From assembly GCA_013368325.1 (NCBI GenBank), contig JAACJK010000168.1, forward strand, positions 496,001-560,000: 64,000 bases of DNA, written 5' to 3'. The notes beneath the pieces are model-generated. The model saw only the letters and a list, made by a program, of their open reading frames with translations, made no database searches and was not told where the DNA came from. This document shows positions 33,773 to 45,797 of this stretch, piece by piece. The position numbers and the translations under genes are program-made. Source of the stretch: Ephemerocybe angulata (Eukaryota; Basidiomycota; Agaricomycetes; Agaricales; Psathyrellaceae). Within the stretch, counting starts at the first letter, position 1. Each line of letters opens with the position of its first letter.

Positions 33773-36700
33773 AACCAACGTTAATACATCCACAGAGACG
33801 AACAGGGGTGAAGCAACGACGCGCACGCGACTTAATCCGCTTTCCACGGATCATTGTTTGGGACGTAAACAGGACGTCAAAGACCCAATTTATTCTCAAC
33901 TCTTACCTCAACATCGACCGGTCGGCCAAGAAGGACTCTCCGAAAGGTATGCCCGCGAGTATCTGCTGCTCGTTGAAGCTGACGTCTTCCTACAGCGATG
34001 CCCTTAAATAGGAAGGAGTTGGGCTTGATCAAGAACTATCCCTGGACAACGAACATCGCATTGCAAGATGAGGACACTTTGCGCACCGAAGTTACTGCTG
34101 AAGCTCAAGAGCTAAACGTACGTCTCCAGCCTTGTCCTCTACGTGTCATGTCATTCACGAGAAACTTTTCAGTTGATGGTACTTTCTCTGCTTGCATGGG
34201 AGGAGAACTATTCGAGAGAACCTTTCGAAGAGCTTCCTGGCTGGAAATACTCGACCCTTTTCGCGCCCATGGACCAATGGCAGGACGACGACGACTTCTA
34301 TGGATGCCTACGGACTGGAAAGTCGTTCAACCTGCCGAAAAAGATCACAGAGACCATTGTACACACCATGACGTGCCTCCGAATTATGGATAGAAGGGCG
34401 TACTACGGCTTCGATGGTGAGAGTCAAGCCAAGCGAGAGGCCAGGCAGTTGCCCGACACTGAGTGGCAAGCAAGGTCAAATCCGATCTCTTTTAACCCCA
34501 AGGTGAGCACTCCTTCTCAGTTCCAGATGTATCCCACTCAAACGGAGATAGAAATGGCCACTGAACAATATCTGGACCCACTGGAAAAAAGCACGTCGCC
34601 AGCTGAGAAGCGTGATGCGCGTCGACGAAGATACAGTCCAGTACCCCGACAACGTTGAAGTTCGTCCGGGAACCAAGACACGTTCGGATCTCGCGCTATT
34701 CTGTGTGACGGCTGGGAGGAAGATAATGGGGAGCGCTATCCTTGTCAACTTTGTCACGGCTGCGTTGCATTTGAACCTGGTACTTCGAGTAAGTGCTCTT
34801 TGCCGTCACATATTCGATCAACAAGTCATATCTGTTATCTAGGGCGAAGTCCTTCTTTCCAACAAGAGCTATAACAAAGCGTTGTTCTCCGAGCAGTTCT
34901 GGGCCCTCGCGGCAATTGAGGAAGATGGAATGCAAAAGATTCTGGGGCCGTTGAACGCTGCTGTTTTGATTGACCCTATCTACTGCTTAATCTCACAGAA
35001 TGTCGCCACTCAGTCGCCGTGTCTGGAAGAGATCTTGACGGTAAGTCCCTTTCCACATTGCATTGCTGAGGCTTAACACGCTTTGCAGACAGGGAAAGCT
35101 CTCGGTTCCTTTCGTCCCGTTGAACTAATGGACCTGAACGACAGCCTCTTCACGATAATGTGGGACCTAGCGGAGGGGGACTTGGAGACCTCGGGGCTGG
35201 CGGAAAGGCTTCTGTCGATCCTGGAAGACGAAGAAAACGTGAAAGCTGTAAAGAAGTACCGCAAATTTTATTCGACGAGCGACGGAAGTAAGAAGTCATT
35301 TTTTGCCTTGGGGATCCTTGCTCACAGCTCATCAGACCCTCCATCTCGATTGAGCGATGACAGCATTCTCTTGAACAAGTCTTACCCATACGGCGCGATG
35401 GACGTCGATGAAGAAGAGCCTGCGGAACAAACACCCGCTAAAAACTCTAAAGGCGCACGCGGGGATAACCAAGATGAAGGCAGTAGTCAGAAGAACAACG
35501 TTCGCGCTCAAAAACGGAATGTCCCCGACGGGGATGACGGTGAGCTTGTTGATATGAGTTGAAACGGTTAGACTGATCCTACGTGTAGATGCCCAATCCA
35601 CCCACTCAAAGGAGACCGAAAATGGATCCACCGCAAAACCAAGCGACAAAGAGAACGACACCAACGGAAACGACCAAAGGTTTAAAACGCCGATTCGAAG
35701 TACTTGGGCTGACCTCGCGGTTCCTCTGACACCCTCTAAAAGGGGGAAGCGCGTCTACAAGTCGCTCGATGACAAGGAAACGCTTTTCCAGTCCGTGAAG
35801 TCGACGATCATCAACCATTCGACAAACATTCGCCTAACCGGATCACTTTCGCTCTTTGACACCGTCAAGGTACGTGGAGATTGTAGCGAACGGATATCAA
35901 CTAATCTGTCGAGCCAGGCTCGGAGGACTGCTGAAGCGAAACTTTGGACGTTAAGGGGGGAGGAAGTCCAGCGCACCTTGCAGTTTTGCGTGGGTATTTT
36001 TCGACACTACGGGCTTGTTGACCCCTGATGTAGTTTCTAGGCGGCGGAAGTTCAGGGGCTTTGGAACGAAAGCTATACGGCCATGATTGAGACAATTGGT
36101 GAGGGTGAAAAGGCGGTCTATGGCCACGACCCCTCCCCGGACGACGTTTTCGTTGCCAGAGAATACCAAGACGTGATGGATATGAACACGGTCGAAAGGA
36201 CGAAGCTGGTCAGAACATCTTGTGTTTTGGTCACTGACACCGAATACAAAAACAACGACCTTCACTTCGAGAGTCTCCTGGAGCAAATCTCACCCTGCGA
36301 CGTGCTTCACAATGTTCAAGGTATGGGAAGGCATTTCCTCAATGAACTGAACTCACCCTTGCCGCCATAGATCAGTCCGGCATGTGCGAAGTGGAGAACT
36401 GGGGCCGTCAAGCGACGTTCCAACAAGCCTGTGACAACGAAGACCTTCCCCTTGCGAATCAGAAACCACTCGGTTTCTTCGACCTGCCTGACGACATGCC
36501 AACTCTTCTTGAGTTCTCCCTGGACTCCTACATCTGGAAGAGGACAAGCAGTGACGCGTGTGTCAGCGAAAGGACCTTTCCCTTCGGGACGTTCTACTGG
36601 CATGTGGCGGCCTCCGCCGGGGCTGCTCAGCCGTGGCGCACGGACAGCTATGGGGTCTGTACATACCTTAAGCTCAAAGGGGGAGAGAACGTCGTGTACA

Positions 36701-37743
36701 TCGCGCGTCAGAAGGACTCAGACTCAGCTGGAGAACTCGACCACTTCGATTTCGAATATGCCAAAGGCATTCAGGTCTGGGGGAGGCTGCCGAACTCGGA
36801 AGTAACTGGAGCTTTGTTACAGCGGGGGGACGGAGTGTATGTATTGCAGCTTTCCACATTGATGCCTGCTAACGTCCCCGACAGTGTCTTGAGGCCTGGT
36901 ACCTTTTACACCACATTCACACTCCAGTCCGCGGTGTCATCTGGCGGCCACTTCTATTCGTGGCCGACGATGGACTTGTCGTTGTACTCCATGGTACACT
37001 CCGTCATCCTGCGCAGCTACATCGTCAAGGAAGACAATCCTGTTCCTCTGCAAGTCCTGGTCCGGTACATGATGCTCTTGCACCGAGCGTACCTTTTGGG
37101 TGGAGACACAGACGTTGCGCTACCTCGGTTGGAACAGGGTTCTGACTGGGAGTGCTTGGGCGCATTCTTCTGCATCATCACCCTCCTCAATGTGCTGGAC
37201 CTTGACAGCTACCCATGTCCTGACAATCACAACAAAGATCGTCTTGTTAATGACGGGAAGAAGAGGACGAGCTACGCGTATGCCAGGGGCCTGAGCGCCG
37301 AACTACTGAGTGAACTGCGATCCAGCACCCCGCCTGGTGCTGACCAGACCACATTCCGCGACGACGTTTACGTGCCCATGCTGGCTTGGACTATCCTTCA
37401 GTTAAGGCTTGGATTCGAGTTGATTCACGGTTCTCGGAAGAGCAGGGTTCGCATAGATGATGACTACTGGGCAGAACCCACCGCACGAACCGTGTTCCAC
37501 CAGCAGCTCGACGCGATTCTCCTCAACGACATGGCCGTCAATACCCAATATGTGAAGCTGGAGGCCATTCACGACGCGCCGACATCTCTTCGCACGCCTG
37601 ACTTGAAAATATGTGAGAATGGTTACGACATCACGGAAACGGAGACAGGCAGAGAACGTGCGTATCTCATCTCCTACCGAGTCCTCATTCCTCATGTGCA
37701 TATCCAGGACAAGACGACCTTACTTACATCGGAGTTGGCATGA
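33773..37743 (+). CDS. Large multi-exon JmjC/cupin-like protein (paralogue of 18.5-22.2 kb gene)
   Basis: About ten exons join in frame to a long last exon (36371-37743), for example VLHNVQ|DQSGMCEVENWG across the intron GTATGGG...GCCATAG. The start is unresolved and 33773 is approximate. Internal exons are helical, then acidic/basic (GARGDNQDEGSSQ). The last exon carries a JmjC/cupin-like core: FPFGTFYWHVAASAG, YGVCTYLKLKGGENVVYIA, LMPANVPDSVLRPGTFYTTF and SGGHFYSWPTM. The usual HxD...H iron triad is not intact (HVA in place of HxD), so demethylase chemistry is unlikely. This family is known to me as an expanded Agaricomycete group without assigned function. Confidence 0.55.
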
Positions 37744-37954
37744 ACGAAGGCGATATGGTTTACTTCATGCACATAAATGAGCAGTGATCACCGTGGACAG
37801 AGCGCCGTTTGTCAATTGCATTGTATTCATTCATTTTAACGCTAACTTTGATCATAATTGTACACCTCTTATCTCGTACACTCTCGGCAAACACAGAGGC
37901 AGTTAAGGGGCTTCTCGCTAAGCTTCTACGATGATCTTGCAAAGATCATTTGAA

Positions 37955-37974
37955 ATTCGGCTGGCCAAAAACCC
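37955..37974 (-). repeat. Palindromic motif copy
   Basis: ATTCGGCTGGCCAAAAACCC, about 100 bp upstream of the Helitron ORF; one arm is degenerate. Confidence 0.7.
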
Positions 37975-38078
37975 GGGGGACTCCATCACGGTGCGTCCTA
38001 TTGTATTGTACGCCTTTGAGGGGAAAGCTGAGCGCGTAATGGTTAGACGCCTAGGTGACTAAACACCGGGCTTACGTA

Positions 38079-41000
38079 ATGATGAGAGTGGGTAACGTGA
38101 AACTTTTTCTCTCTATTTGCTTTTTTCGCTGCGCTTTCTTTCATCGCACACGACAACCACACAGGTTCCCCGCGGCCACTCCTGCGGTATTACACGAGCT
38201 CTCCATGCACGCCATGGCAAACATATTTCCTTCCGCTGATATGGCGGCATCAATTGCAAGGTCGACGATCTCTTCAGGTCTCGCCTATCAGAAAACATTT
38301 GATTCTATCCACCCTCTGGTTCTCCTTGGCGGCGGTCCTCGCGGTGCGCAGGTGATTCCTGCAGAAAAACTTGCCAGTGCCATACCACTTGATGGAGAGG
38401 TTCTTGATGTGAAGCACTCTGAGTATGCTCTCATTGACTACGCCCCCTTGGAGAGAGTTAACCGCAATGTGGAAAGGGATCTCCTTGTGTGTCAGCTGCC
38501 CATGGCCACCATTGCCGAGAACCTAGGTGTTCCAGAGCTTAAGGATCTGTGTAAACTTCACAGAATTCCCTATACGTCCCGAAGTAGGCGAGAAGAACTC
38601 CAATATGCTATCACCGCCCACCGATGCCATGCTTCTTGCGAGGTCTCATATGCCGTACTGCAACCTCGTATTAATACTTCCCAGATGTCAAAAGTGGGTC
38701 TACTTGAGGTAGAGAGCGACATGTTTCTCGGTACGTTCACCGCATTTCCTGTTAGTGACTTGCGCGAGGTCCTTTCGGATGAACAGCTCGCTAGCTCTCC
38801 TCGAGGTTTCAAAGTGAAAAAGGTGCTTCGAGCTGTGTGTACGGATTTATCCCCGGAAGACTTCATTTTGGAGAACCCGCCATTAGCCTTACTGTCGAAG
38901 CATATGACCATTCAGGGCATGCGATCACTAGCCAACCATCATGGTTTTAATATTCCTTCAAAATGGGCGAAAGGCGCTTGTCAAACCGCTTTTCGGCAAC
39001 ACAAGTGTAATCAGTGTTCGCCCTTGCACTTTGTCATGACACCAGCCTTCTCAGAGAAAAAGAAATCTACGATCCGCCGGAATTGGCTCGACGACGATCC
39101 GACGCCGTTCGTATGGGAAGCGACCGTGTCCGCCCCAACCGAACCGTATCCCCCTCGTCCCACAACAATGCATGATATCGCTGTCGCGATGCGTGGATAT
39201 TGTGATGATGTTTCGCCAACAAAAGTCGAAGAGTCTGGATGCTGTGTATGTGGCCAACTCTCTTGTCGAGCCGAATTAATCCCTTTCGACGAAACAGCAT
39301 ATGACCTTTCCGTTCTCGAATCGCTTGGTTGCACGCGTCTGGAACGACACTCACTCAATGAACCTATCCAAGAAATGAAGGGCCCTGTTATCGACCATAG
39401 CCTTCAGACAATCTGCCCGAGTTGCGATAACAGTTTGAAGCGCGGCAGTCGTCCTAAAAAGGCTCTAGCCAATCACCTGTGGGTCGGAGAAGTCCCAGAT
39501 TGTCTGAAAGATCTTACGCTAGGTGAATGCGCGTGCATTGCCCGGGTTCGCCACAATCAGTGCGTGGTTCGAGTAGCAAAGGGCCACGCAAAAATGATCT
39601 CTAACGTCATCGCGTTTGAACACCCGTCTAAAAAAATATACGAACGCTTACCAATGTGCAAAGATGAACTATCAGAGGTCATATCTATCCTTTACACTGG
39701 TACTACCCCTCCTTCTGACGATGACCTGAAGCGAACGCCTGTGTTGGTGAGGAGGGAAAAAATTAGAAGAGCGCTAGAATGGTTAAAGTTGAACCACAAG
39801 GACTATGCAGACTTGAGCATCGACTATGAAACACTAGCAACCTACGATTTGGAAGGTGTGCCCATCGGTGTTTTAAGGTCTGAGGCTCTCGACGGAGAAG
39901 GCAATGTTCTTGCGGCGGCGAAGAGCGTTTTTGAAACAGAACACGAGCAAGGAACAGAGGATGGGCCTTGCCCTTTTACTGTGCACGGCCTGACAGCAGA
40001 GAGGCACGGAAATATGACACCGACGCAAAGGAAGGTCGCAGCTATGCAATACTTAAAAAGTGGAGGGAGTTCGCTCGCTATAGGGCATGACACTTCACCG
40101 CAATCGATTTGGAAGAACCCTGCCTTGTACCCCCAGATGTTTCCTTGGCTATACCCCTATGGGCATGGTGGGGTCGGCCAAGACACACACACATCGTCTT
40201 TCTCGCGGGTAAATCACGTAAAGTGGCTGCTGATGTATCACGACAAACGATTTCAAGTAGACGCTAACTTCATCATAATCCTGGAAAACCATAAACTCAT
40301 AACCCAAAGCTCCAAAGGAAGCTTCATCTCAATGAGGCGCAACAATTTCTCCAAAGTGGCTGATGCAATTTCAAAGCTGGACCCTGGTGTCTTACTCACT
40401 ATTGCGGAGCGCCTTAAAAACGGGGGCCGGTTCTTTCCTCAAACCCCTGAAGAGGGCAAGTGTTCAAAGCTGATGGACCAGCTGGACGTTGTGGGAAGCT
40501 ATGTGGACGGCTCTTTGGCCCGTAAGAAGTACCAACGCGGGGAAATATGGTCATTAATCAACTTCATGAATACGCCGTCTTGGTTCATTACGGTGTCTCC
40601 TGCCGACTCGAAACACCCGCTGTGTATATACTGGGCTTCCCGTGATGTCGAGTTCAAGCCGGAAATAAAGGGCTATAAAGAGAGGCAACATTTAGTGACA
40701 AGGAACCCAGTCGCGTGCGCCCGATTCTTTCATCATGTAGTCCTACTTTTCATAAAGCATATCTGTGGCTGGTCTGAAGATGGTCCGAAACGGGGTTTGT
40801 TTGGAACTCCCGCGGCTTTCTACGGGACCGTAGAGGAGCAAGGCAGGAAAACATTGCATCTTCACTTTCTCCTGTGGATCTTAGGTCAGCTACCGTTAAA
40901 CGTTGTGAGAGAAAGGCTAATGTCGGAGGACTCTGAGTTCACACGTGAATTGACCGAGTATATTGAGAGCTGCTTCATTGGAGAGTTCATGACAGGGTCT

Positions 41001-44000
41001 AAGGAGGAAGTCGAGGCACGTGTTCCCCGCATCCCTGAGGCAGAAGACCGTGGAATCCATACTATCCTCGTTGACGAAAGTATGATTCCTGAGGGTTATC
41101 GAGACCCAACCCTTACAATGCCTGAGGCGCCGCCCCCAAACTTCTGTGACGATCCCGAGTCATGTAGGTGTGACAAGTGCATGGACCTGCTGTCTTGGTG
41201 GGAGAGGTTTAAGATGACGGTTGACGACATTCTCATTCGGTCGAATGTGCACAGTTGCTTCGGTAGAAAAGACAACAAAGGGAAAGACCAAGGAGAACCG
41301 GGAGAAACGGAAAAGATACCTAAGGTACACGCGACGGGAAAAGGATGTATCAACAAACAAGGGGTGTGCACCGCTCGTTTCCCCCGTCCCGTCTTCATGC
41401 AAACACTGGTCGATCGGAAGACGGGGCACATCGACATTAAAAAGCAAGAATCATCAATAAACGATGTTTCGCCTGCAGTCACGGCCACCAACAGATGCAA
41501 TACAGACGCACGCTGCCTGCTTTCAGGCACTTCCGTCAAGGCCGTCGTGGGTTATGTCACTGACTATATCACGAAAGGATGGTTGAAGACGCACCAAGTG
41601 TTCTCGGCCACATATGATGCATTCACCAAGAACGAGGAAGTCCTCAATTCTGACCAGGAGGAGAAAGCAGGGAATGGAGCACGACGCATGATCATGAAGG
41701 TTGTTAACTCACTGAGCTCAAAGATGGAGATTGGAGCACCTATGGCGGCTTTGTATCTTCTCGAAAATCCTGACCATTATACTAGCCACGAATTTGTCCC
41801 GTTTTACTGGAAAAACTATATGAATTATGTTCAATCTGAGTGGAAAGCCTTGCTTGATATGGCAGAGCCTACCGATGATGAAATCGCGAACACACCAGAA
41901 GATGTGGGCGTCTCCCGAACCAACGCCACTTTCAATCCGACTTTGGACGACACGATGGCCGCTGTCTTTGACGAACTTGGGGACTCCTTAGACAGCGAAC
42001 CAAATGACTGTCCTGCAATAAAAGTCGAGAACCACGACGACGATGTCATTCTCTTGTCCGCAGGTGCCGCAACCTTTCCCAGTGGAAATCCGGCGTTGAA
42101 GCCCGAGCCCGATGCCCTACCGGAAGATGACGACTACCCTATTGAGAGTTACCAAACAGGTAATGAAGAGACGGTCCAAATAACTCGCTCGAATGGATAC
42201 TACCTTGCCAAATCTAACACTGACGACTATCGTCATCGCCCTACACAACTGGAAGGTGTGTGTCTGTACGACTTCATACAATGTTCTGTTAAACACCCGA
42301 TAAACTCAAGTCGAAGCCCCTCAAAAGACTTGCGGTGGTTTACGTTCACTGCAGATCACCCTCAGTCATCCTCCCATGCCATAGCGCTGGACCCGGGCAG
42401 GCGCCATCTCTACGTGCCTCACTTTATTGGTCCGTCGATCCCTCGCAGAGATTTGGGAGATCGTGAAGACTACTGCTGTGCTATGTTGACACTGTTCAGT
42501 CCATGGAGGACAGGGATCGACATGAAATCCGCGGCCCAAACATGGGAAGAAGTGTTTGATCAGTATCCATTCACAGATAGACAGAAAGAGATTATGGACA
42601 ATTTCAACATGAGATACGAATGCTATGATGCAAGAGATGACTATGGCGCCATCATCAAGGCCGCCGGAGAGAACGGCGATGAGGACGATGATGAGGACGG
42701 AGACGAGCTCTACGCAGATGGGGCAGAGAACGATGAAGACGACGATGAAGTATTCATGGGAGTGGGTAGGGACAACTCCATTTTACAACAAAAAAGGACT
42801 GAAATGATGACCGCACTGAGATCAGCAGGATGGAAGGGACTGAATACGGTGTCGACAAAGGTCCTTGCTTTGCCCCGCATTGCCATTGACGCCGCGTTGA
42901 GAGCTGCTGCCTGGAATAACATCATCAAAGTTGAGAAGTTAAGAGCATTCCGTCGGAAAATGGGCGCCATGCTGCGTTCTGAAGAGGCGACGAAGGATGG
43001 CAAGGCAAACATCATCAATGATGTCTATGTGGTGCCCTGTTCATACATCTCCAAGGACTTTGTGCCACCACAAATCAAATGGACAGAGGTAATAACAAAA
43101 ACAGTTCGCGATCATAAGCTCAATAAGGGACAGGAGAAGGCTTTCAGAATAGTGGCAAACCACGCGTGTTCTGTCGTTCCTGAACAGCTACTCATGCACC
43201 TAGGCGGTATGGGAGGAACAGGAAAGTCAACGGTAATAAGAGCTCTGTGTGACTTCTTCAAAGAGAGAGATGAGAACTTTAGATTCGTTCTGCTAGGCCC
43301 CACCGGGACTTCCGCCGCTCTCATTGGCGGGACAACCTATCACTCTTTCCTGGGGATTAAGACCGGGAGATCTAAAGGCAATAGTGCTGGCAACATCGAA
43401 GAAGTGCGTGAGCGTTTGACCGGAGTAGGATATATTCTTATCGACGAACATTCCATGCTGGATTGCAGGGCTTTGTGTTCGATAAGCGCACAATGCTGTG
43501 CAGCGCTCGAATACTACGAGAAACCCTTCGGCGGTTTGAATGTAATTCTGTCTGGAGATTTCGCCCAGTTGCCGCCAGTAACGGGGCATACCTTGTACAG
43601 TCGAAAGGTGGACATGAACCAAACAGCAAGGCAGAAAGTCTGGGAACAAGAGAATACCATCGGTAAACACATCTGGTTGCAGTTCACGACGGTTGTAATT
43701 CTCACAGAGAATATGCGTCAAACCGCAACGGATCCATCAGAAATAGCGTTTCGAAAAGCGCTTGAGAACTTGAGGTGGCACAACTGCAGCGAAGAAGATA
43801 TTACGTTGTTGAAAAGCAGAATTGCGGGTTCTTCTCCGGGCCTGTCTGTCGATCATGGAGGATTCAAGAATGTCTCCATTATAACCGCTCTCAACCGTGA
43901 TAAAGACGAGATAAACGCCTGCAATGCTGCTCGCTTCGCTGCAGAAACCGGCCAAGTACTAGAAGAGTTTTTCTCTTTAGACACGTTGAGCAATAAGGAA

Positions 44001-45779
44001 CCGACGCGAAAGGACCCAAAGAAGCCATCAAGGATATACAGCACCGCAAGGTCGCTCACCAAGTCAACGCAAGTCAGCCTTTGGACCCAGCCGCCATCCA
44101 CAAGCGAACAGATACCGGGGAAGCTGAGCCTTTGCAGAGGTATGCCGGTCATTATTCGCTACAACGAAGCGACTGAGCTTTGTATTACCCGAGGGCAAGA
44201 GGCTCGCGTCGTTGGATGGACGGCAATGAAATATCCCAAGTGGCCAGGGAGGAAGTACTTAGATACGCTATATGTGGAGCTAGTAAATCCACCCCATTCA
44301 GTCAACCTTCCTCATTTGCCTAAAAATGTTGTGCCACTCACGAGGAACACGGAATCTGTGGAAGCCCAGCTTCCAACCGACGAATACATCCGCATTGCAA
44401 GATCACAGATCCCCGTACTACCGAACTTTTCGATGACGGACTACTCATCACAAGGTAAAACTCGTGAATGGAATGTCGTAGATTTGGCGGAAAGTCGCAG
44501 TTTCCAGGCGGTTTACACCAGTCTCTCAAGAGGGACCAGCCTCTCTAGGACTTTGATCGTAAGAGATTTCCCGGCCCATCTGCTGAAAGGCCCATTAGAT
44601 GGAGCTTTAAGGCAAGAGTACCGAGAGCTTAATTACCTGACAACGATCACAGACCTTAGGTACAACGGCATCCTGCCGGACAGCGTGATACAGACAACTC
44701 GCTGGGACACTATCAGAGCCTATAGAAAGTGGAAAGCAACCTCAGGGAAAGAATGCACCGAAGCACCATCTTTTCCGAGAGAAGATGACATGGCACCACC
44801 AACGGATCCCATTAACTTCCAGATCCACACTATGGTTGCGGTCGCAAAGAGAAAGGATACCAGTACAGAAGCCCCACCCAAAAAGAGAAGGAAGACACAT
44901 GATCCTGTCCTCGCAAACGGGTCGTGGGCTGCACCGTCAGGGCCCGTCTGGGATGCTACTGACTGGAGCTGCCCGTATGATGCGTGGACGTTCATCATAC
45001 ACTGTGTATGGATCAGTGATAGGGTCAAGTGGTCTCGCCTTCTAAAGACTTTCAGCCGACCCATGTCAGCAATGGTGTCCGCGTTTGAGGTTATGCCCCA
45101 CCGAGATCCTGAACTCGAATTAACGCATGTCAGAGATGTATGGAGAGACGCCATGCGAGAAAAAAGACCACACCTTTACCTCCCCGGAAGAACATGCACA
45201 GACATCATGGGTTTGACCGAAGACTTGCTTAACTACCGCTACAAGGGCTCCCTTCTACGTGTTACCTGCCAAGGGTGTGGTCGTTCAGACGTTGACAGGG
45301 GTCTCACTGCACGAACTCTGGCTCCGTTTACCGTGGTTGGATCCCAGGTGCATCTCTCGATACAAGATTTTGTTGACGACTGCTGTAGGCCACAACACAC
45401 TTGTCTCGGGTGCGGAGGCGATGTGACAGTGAAACATCGATTCACCGAGGTCATTGCCTTCCAGGTAATAGAGACGGAGGACCTGCTCATGAACGATCGG
45501 ATAGACGTAAGTAACTGGGGGTCTTACCGTCTGGCTGGTATCGTCTACTATGGAGAGGATCATTTCGTTGCGAGGGCCATTACTAGGGAAAACAAAGTAT
45601 ACCTCCACGATGGTATGGAAGGAGGGAATAGTACATATGAAGGGGTTTTGGGTCGTGAGCTTCCAATCACAGACTTGGCGATGTGTGCTGATAAACGAGC
45701 AGCCCAAGCAATATACGTCATGGCAGACAGGATCGTTTTCCGCGCACATTCACAAACGGAGTCAGAATCAGATTCATAG
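38079..45779 (+). CDS. Helitron Rep/helicase (RepHel), single intact ORF, about 2566 aa
   Basis: One uninterrupted ORF; the first in-frame ATG is 38079 (the open frame extends to 38055). In order: Cys-rich finger-like segments (CCVCGQLSC, CPSC; residues about 390-455); the Helitron Rep region with WFITVSPAD and the HUH motif TLHLHFLLW near residue 930; the paired tyrosines GYVTDYITKGW near 1165; an acidic linker near 1540; and a PIF1-type helicase with Walker A GGMGGTGKST near 1715, Walker B LIDEHSM, motif III SGDFAQLPPV, TENMRQ, SSQGKT and TSLSRG. A C-terminal extension has an NLS-like PPKKRRK. It would nick and rejoin DNA for rolling-circle transposition. All catalytic motifs are present, so it could be autonomous. 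Element ends (5' TC, 3' hairpin plus CTRR) not found. Confidence 0.93.
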   Translation: MMRVGNVKLFLSICFFRCAFFHRTRQPHRFPAATPAVLHELSMHAMANIFPSADMAASIARSTISSGLAYQKTFDSIHPLVLLGGGPRGAQVIPAEKLASAIPLDGEVLDVKHSEYALIDYAPLERVNRNVERDLLVCQLPMATIAENLGVPELKDLCKLHRIPYTSRSRREELQYAITAHRCHASCEVSYAVLQPRINTSQMSKVGLLEVESDMFLGTFTAFPVSDLREVLSDEQLASSPRGFKVKKVLRAVCTDLSPEDFILENPPLALLSKHMTIQGMRSLANHHGFNIPSKWAKGACQTAFRQHKCNQCSPLHFVMTPAFSEKKKSTIRRNWLDDDPTPFVWEATVSAPTEPYPPRPTTMHDIAVAMRGYCDDVSPTKVEESGCCVCGQLSCRAELIPFDETAYDLSVLESLGCTRLERHSLNEPIQEMKGPVIDHSLQTICPSCDNSLKRGSRPKKALANHLWVGEVPDCLKDLTLGECACIARVRHNQCVVRVAKGHAKMISNVIAFEHPSKKIYERLPMCKDELSEVISILYTGTTPPSDDDLKRTPVLVRREKIRRALEWLKLNHKDYADLSIDYETLATYDLEGVPIGVLRSEALDGEGNVLAAAKSVFETEHEQGTEDGPCPFTVHGLTAERHGNMTPTQRKVAAMQYLKSGGSSLAIGHDTSPQSIWKNPALYPQMFPWLYPYGHGGVGQDTHTSSFSRVNHVKWLLMYHDKRFQVDANFIIILENHKLITQSSKGSFISMRRNNFSKVADAISKLDPGVLLTIAERLKNGGRFFPQTPEEGKCSKLMDQLDVVGSYVDGSLARKKYQRGEIWSLINFMNTPSWFITVSPADSKHPLCIYWASRDVEFKPEIKGYKERQHLVTRNPVACARFFHHVVLLFIKHICGWSEDGPKRGLFGTPAAFYGTVEEQGRKTLHLHFLLWILGQLPLNVVRERLMSEDSEFTRELTEYIESCFIGEFMTGSKEEVEARVPRIPEAEDRGIHTILVDESMIPEGYRDPTLTMPEAPPPNFCDDPESCRCDKCMDLLSWWERFKMTVDDILIRSNVHSCFGRKDNKGKDQGEPGETEKIPKVHATGKGCINKQGVCTARFPRPVFMQTLVDRKTGHIDIKKQESSINDVSPAVTATNRCNTDARCLLSGTSVKAVVGYVTDYITKGWLKTHQVFSATYDAFTKNEEVLNSDQEEKAGNGARRMIMKVVNSLSSKMEIGAPMAALYLLENPDHYTSHEFVPFYWKNYMNYVQSEWKALLDMAEPTDDEIANTPEDVGVSRTNATFNPTLDDTMAAVFDELGDSLDSEPNDCPAIKVENHDDDVILLSAGAATFPSGNPALKPEPDALPEDDDYPIESYQTGNEETVQITRSNGYYLAKSNTDDYRHRPTQLEGVCLYDFIQCSVKHPINSSRSPSKDLRWFTFTADHPQSSSHAIALDPGRRHLYVPHFIGPSIPRRDLGDREDYCCAMLTLFSPWRTGIDMKSAAQTWEEVFDQYPFTDRQKEIMDNFNMRYECYDARDDYGAIIKAAGENGDEDDDEDGDELYADGAENDEDDDEVFMGVGRDNSILQQKRTEMMTALRSAGWKGLNTVSTKVLALPRIAIDAALRAAAWNNIIKVEKLRAFRRKMGAMLRSEEATKDGKANIINDVYVVPCSYISKDFVPPQIKWTEVITKTVRDHKLNKGQEKAFRIVANHACSVVPEQLLMHLGGMGGTGKSTVIRALCDFFKERDENFRFVLLGPTGTSAALIGGTTYHSFLGIKTGRSKGNSAGNIEEVRERLTGVGYILIDEHSMLDCRALCSISAQCCAALEYYEKPFGGLNVILSGDFAQLPPVTGHTLYSRKVDMNQTARQKVWEQENTIGKHIWLQFTTVVILTENMRQTATDPSEIAFRKALENLRWHNCSEEDITLLKSRIAGSSPGLSVDHGGFKNVSIITALNRDKDEINACNAARFAAETGQVLEEFFSLDTLSNKEPTRKDPKKPSRIYSTARSLTKSTQVSLWTQPPSTSEQIPGKLSLCRGMPVIIRYNEATELCITRGQEARVVGWTAMKYPKWPGRKYLDTLYVELVNPPHSVNLPHLPKNVVPLTRNTESVEAQLPTDEYIRIARSQIPVLPNFSMTDYSSQGKTREWNVVDLAESRSFQAVYTSLSRGTSLSRTLIVRDFPAHLLKGPLDGALRQEYRELNYLTTITDLRYNGILPDSVIQTTRWDTIRAYRKWKATSGKECTEAPSFPREDDMAPPTDPINFQIHTMVAVAKRKDTSTEAPPKKRRKTHDPVLANGSWAAPSGPVWDATDWSCPYDAWTFIIHCVWISDRVKWSRLLKTFSRPMSAMVSAFEVMPHRDPELELTHVRDVWRDAMREKRPHLYLPGRTCTDIMGLTEDLLNYRYKGSLLRVTCQGCGRSDVDRGLTARTLAPFTVVGSQVHLSIQDFVDDCCRPQHTCLGCGGDVTVKHRFTEVIAFQVIETEDLLMNDRIDVSNWGSYRLAGIVYYGEDHFVARAITRENKVYLHDGMEGGNSTYEGVLGRELPITDLAMCADKRAAQAIYVMADRIVFRAHSQTESESDS

Positions 45780-45797
45780 GCGGATTTTATCTACGAT

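Noticed and set aside
38113..45749. Numerous short frames opposite or within the Helitron ORF
   Set aside because: Shadows of the 2566-codon ORF that carries all catalytic motifs.
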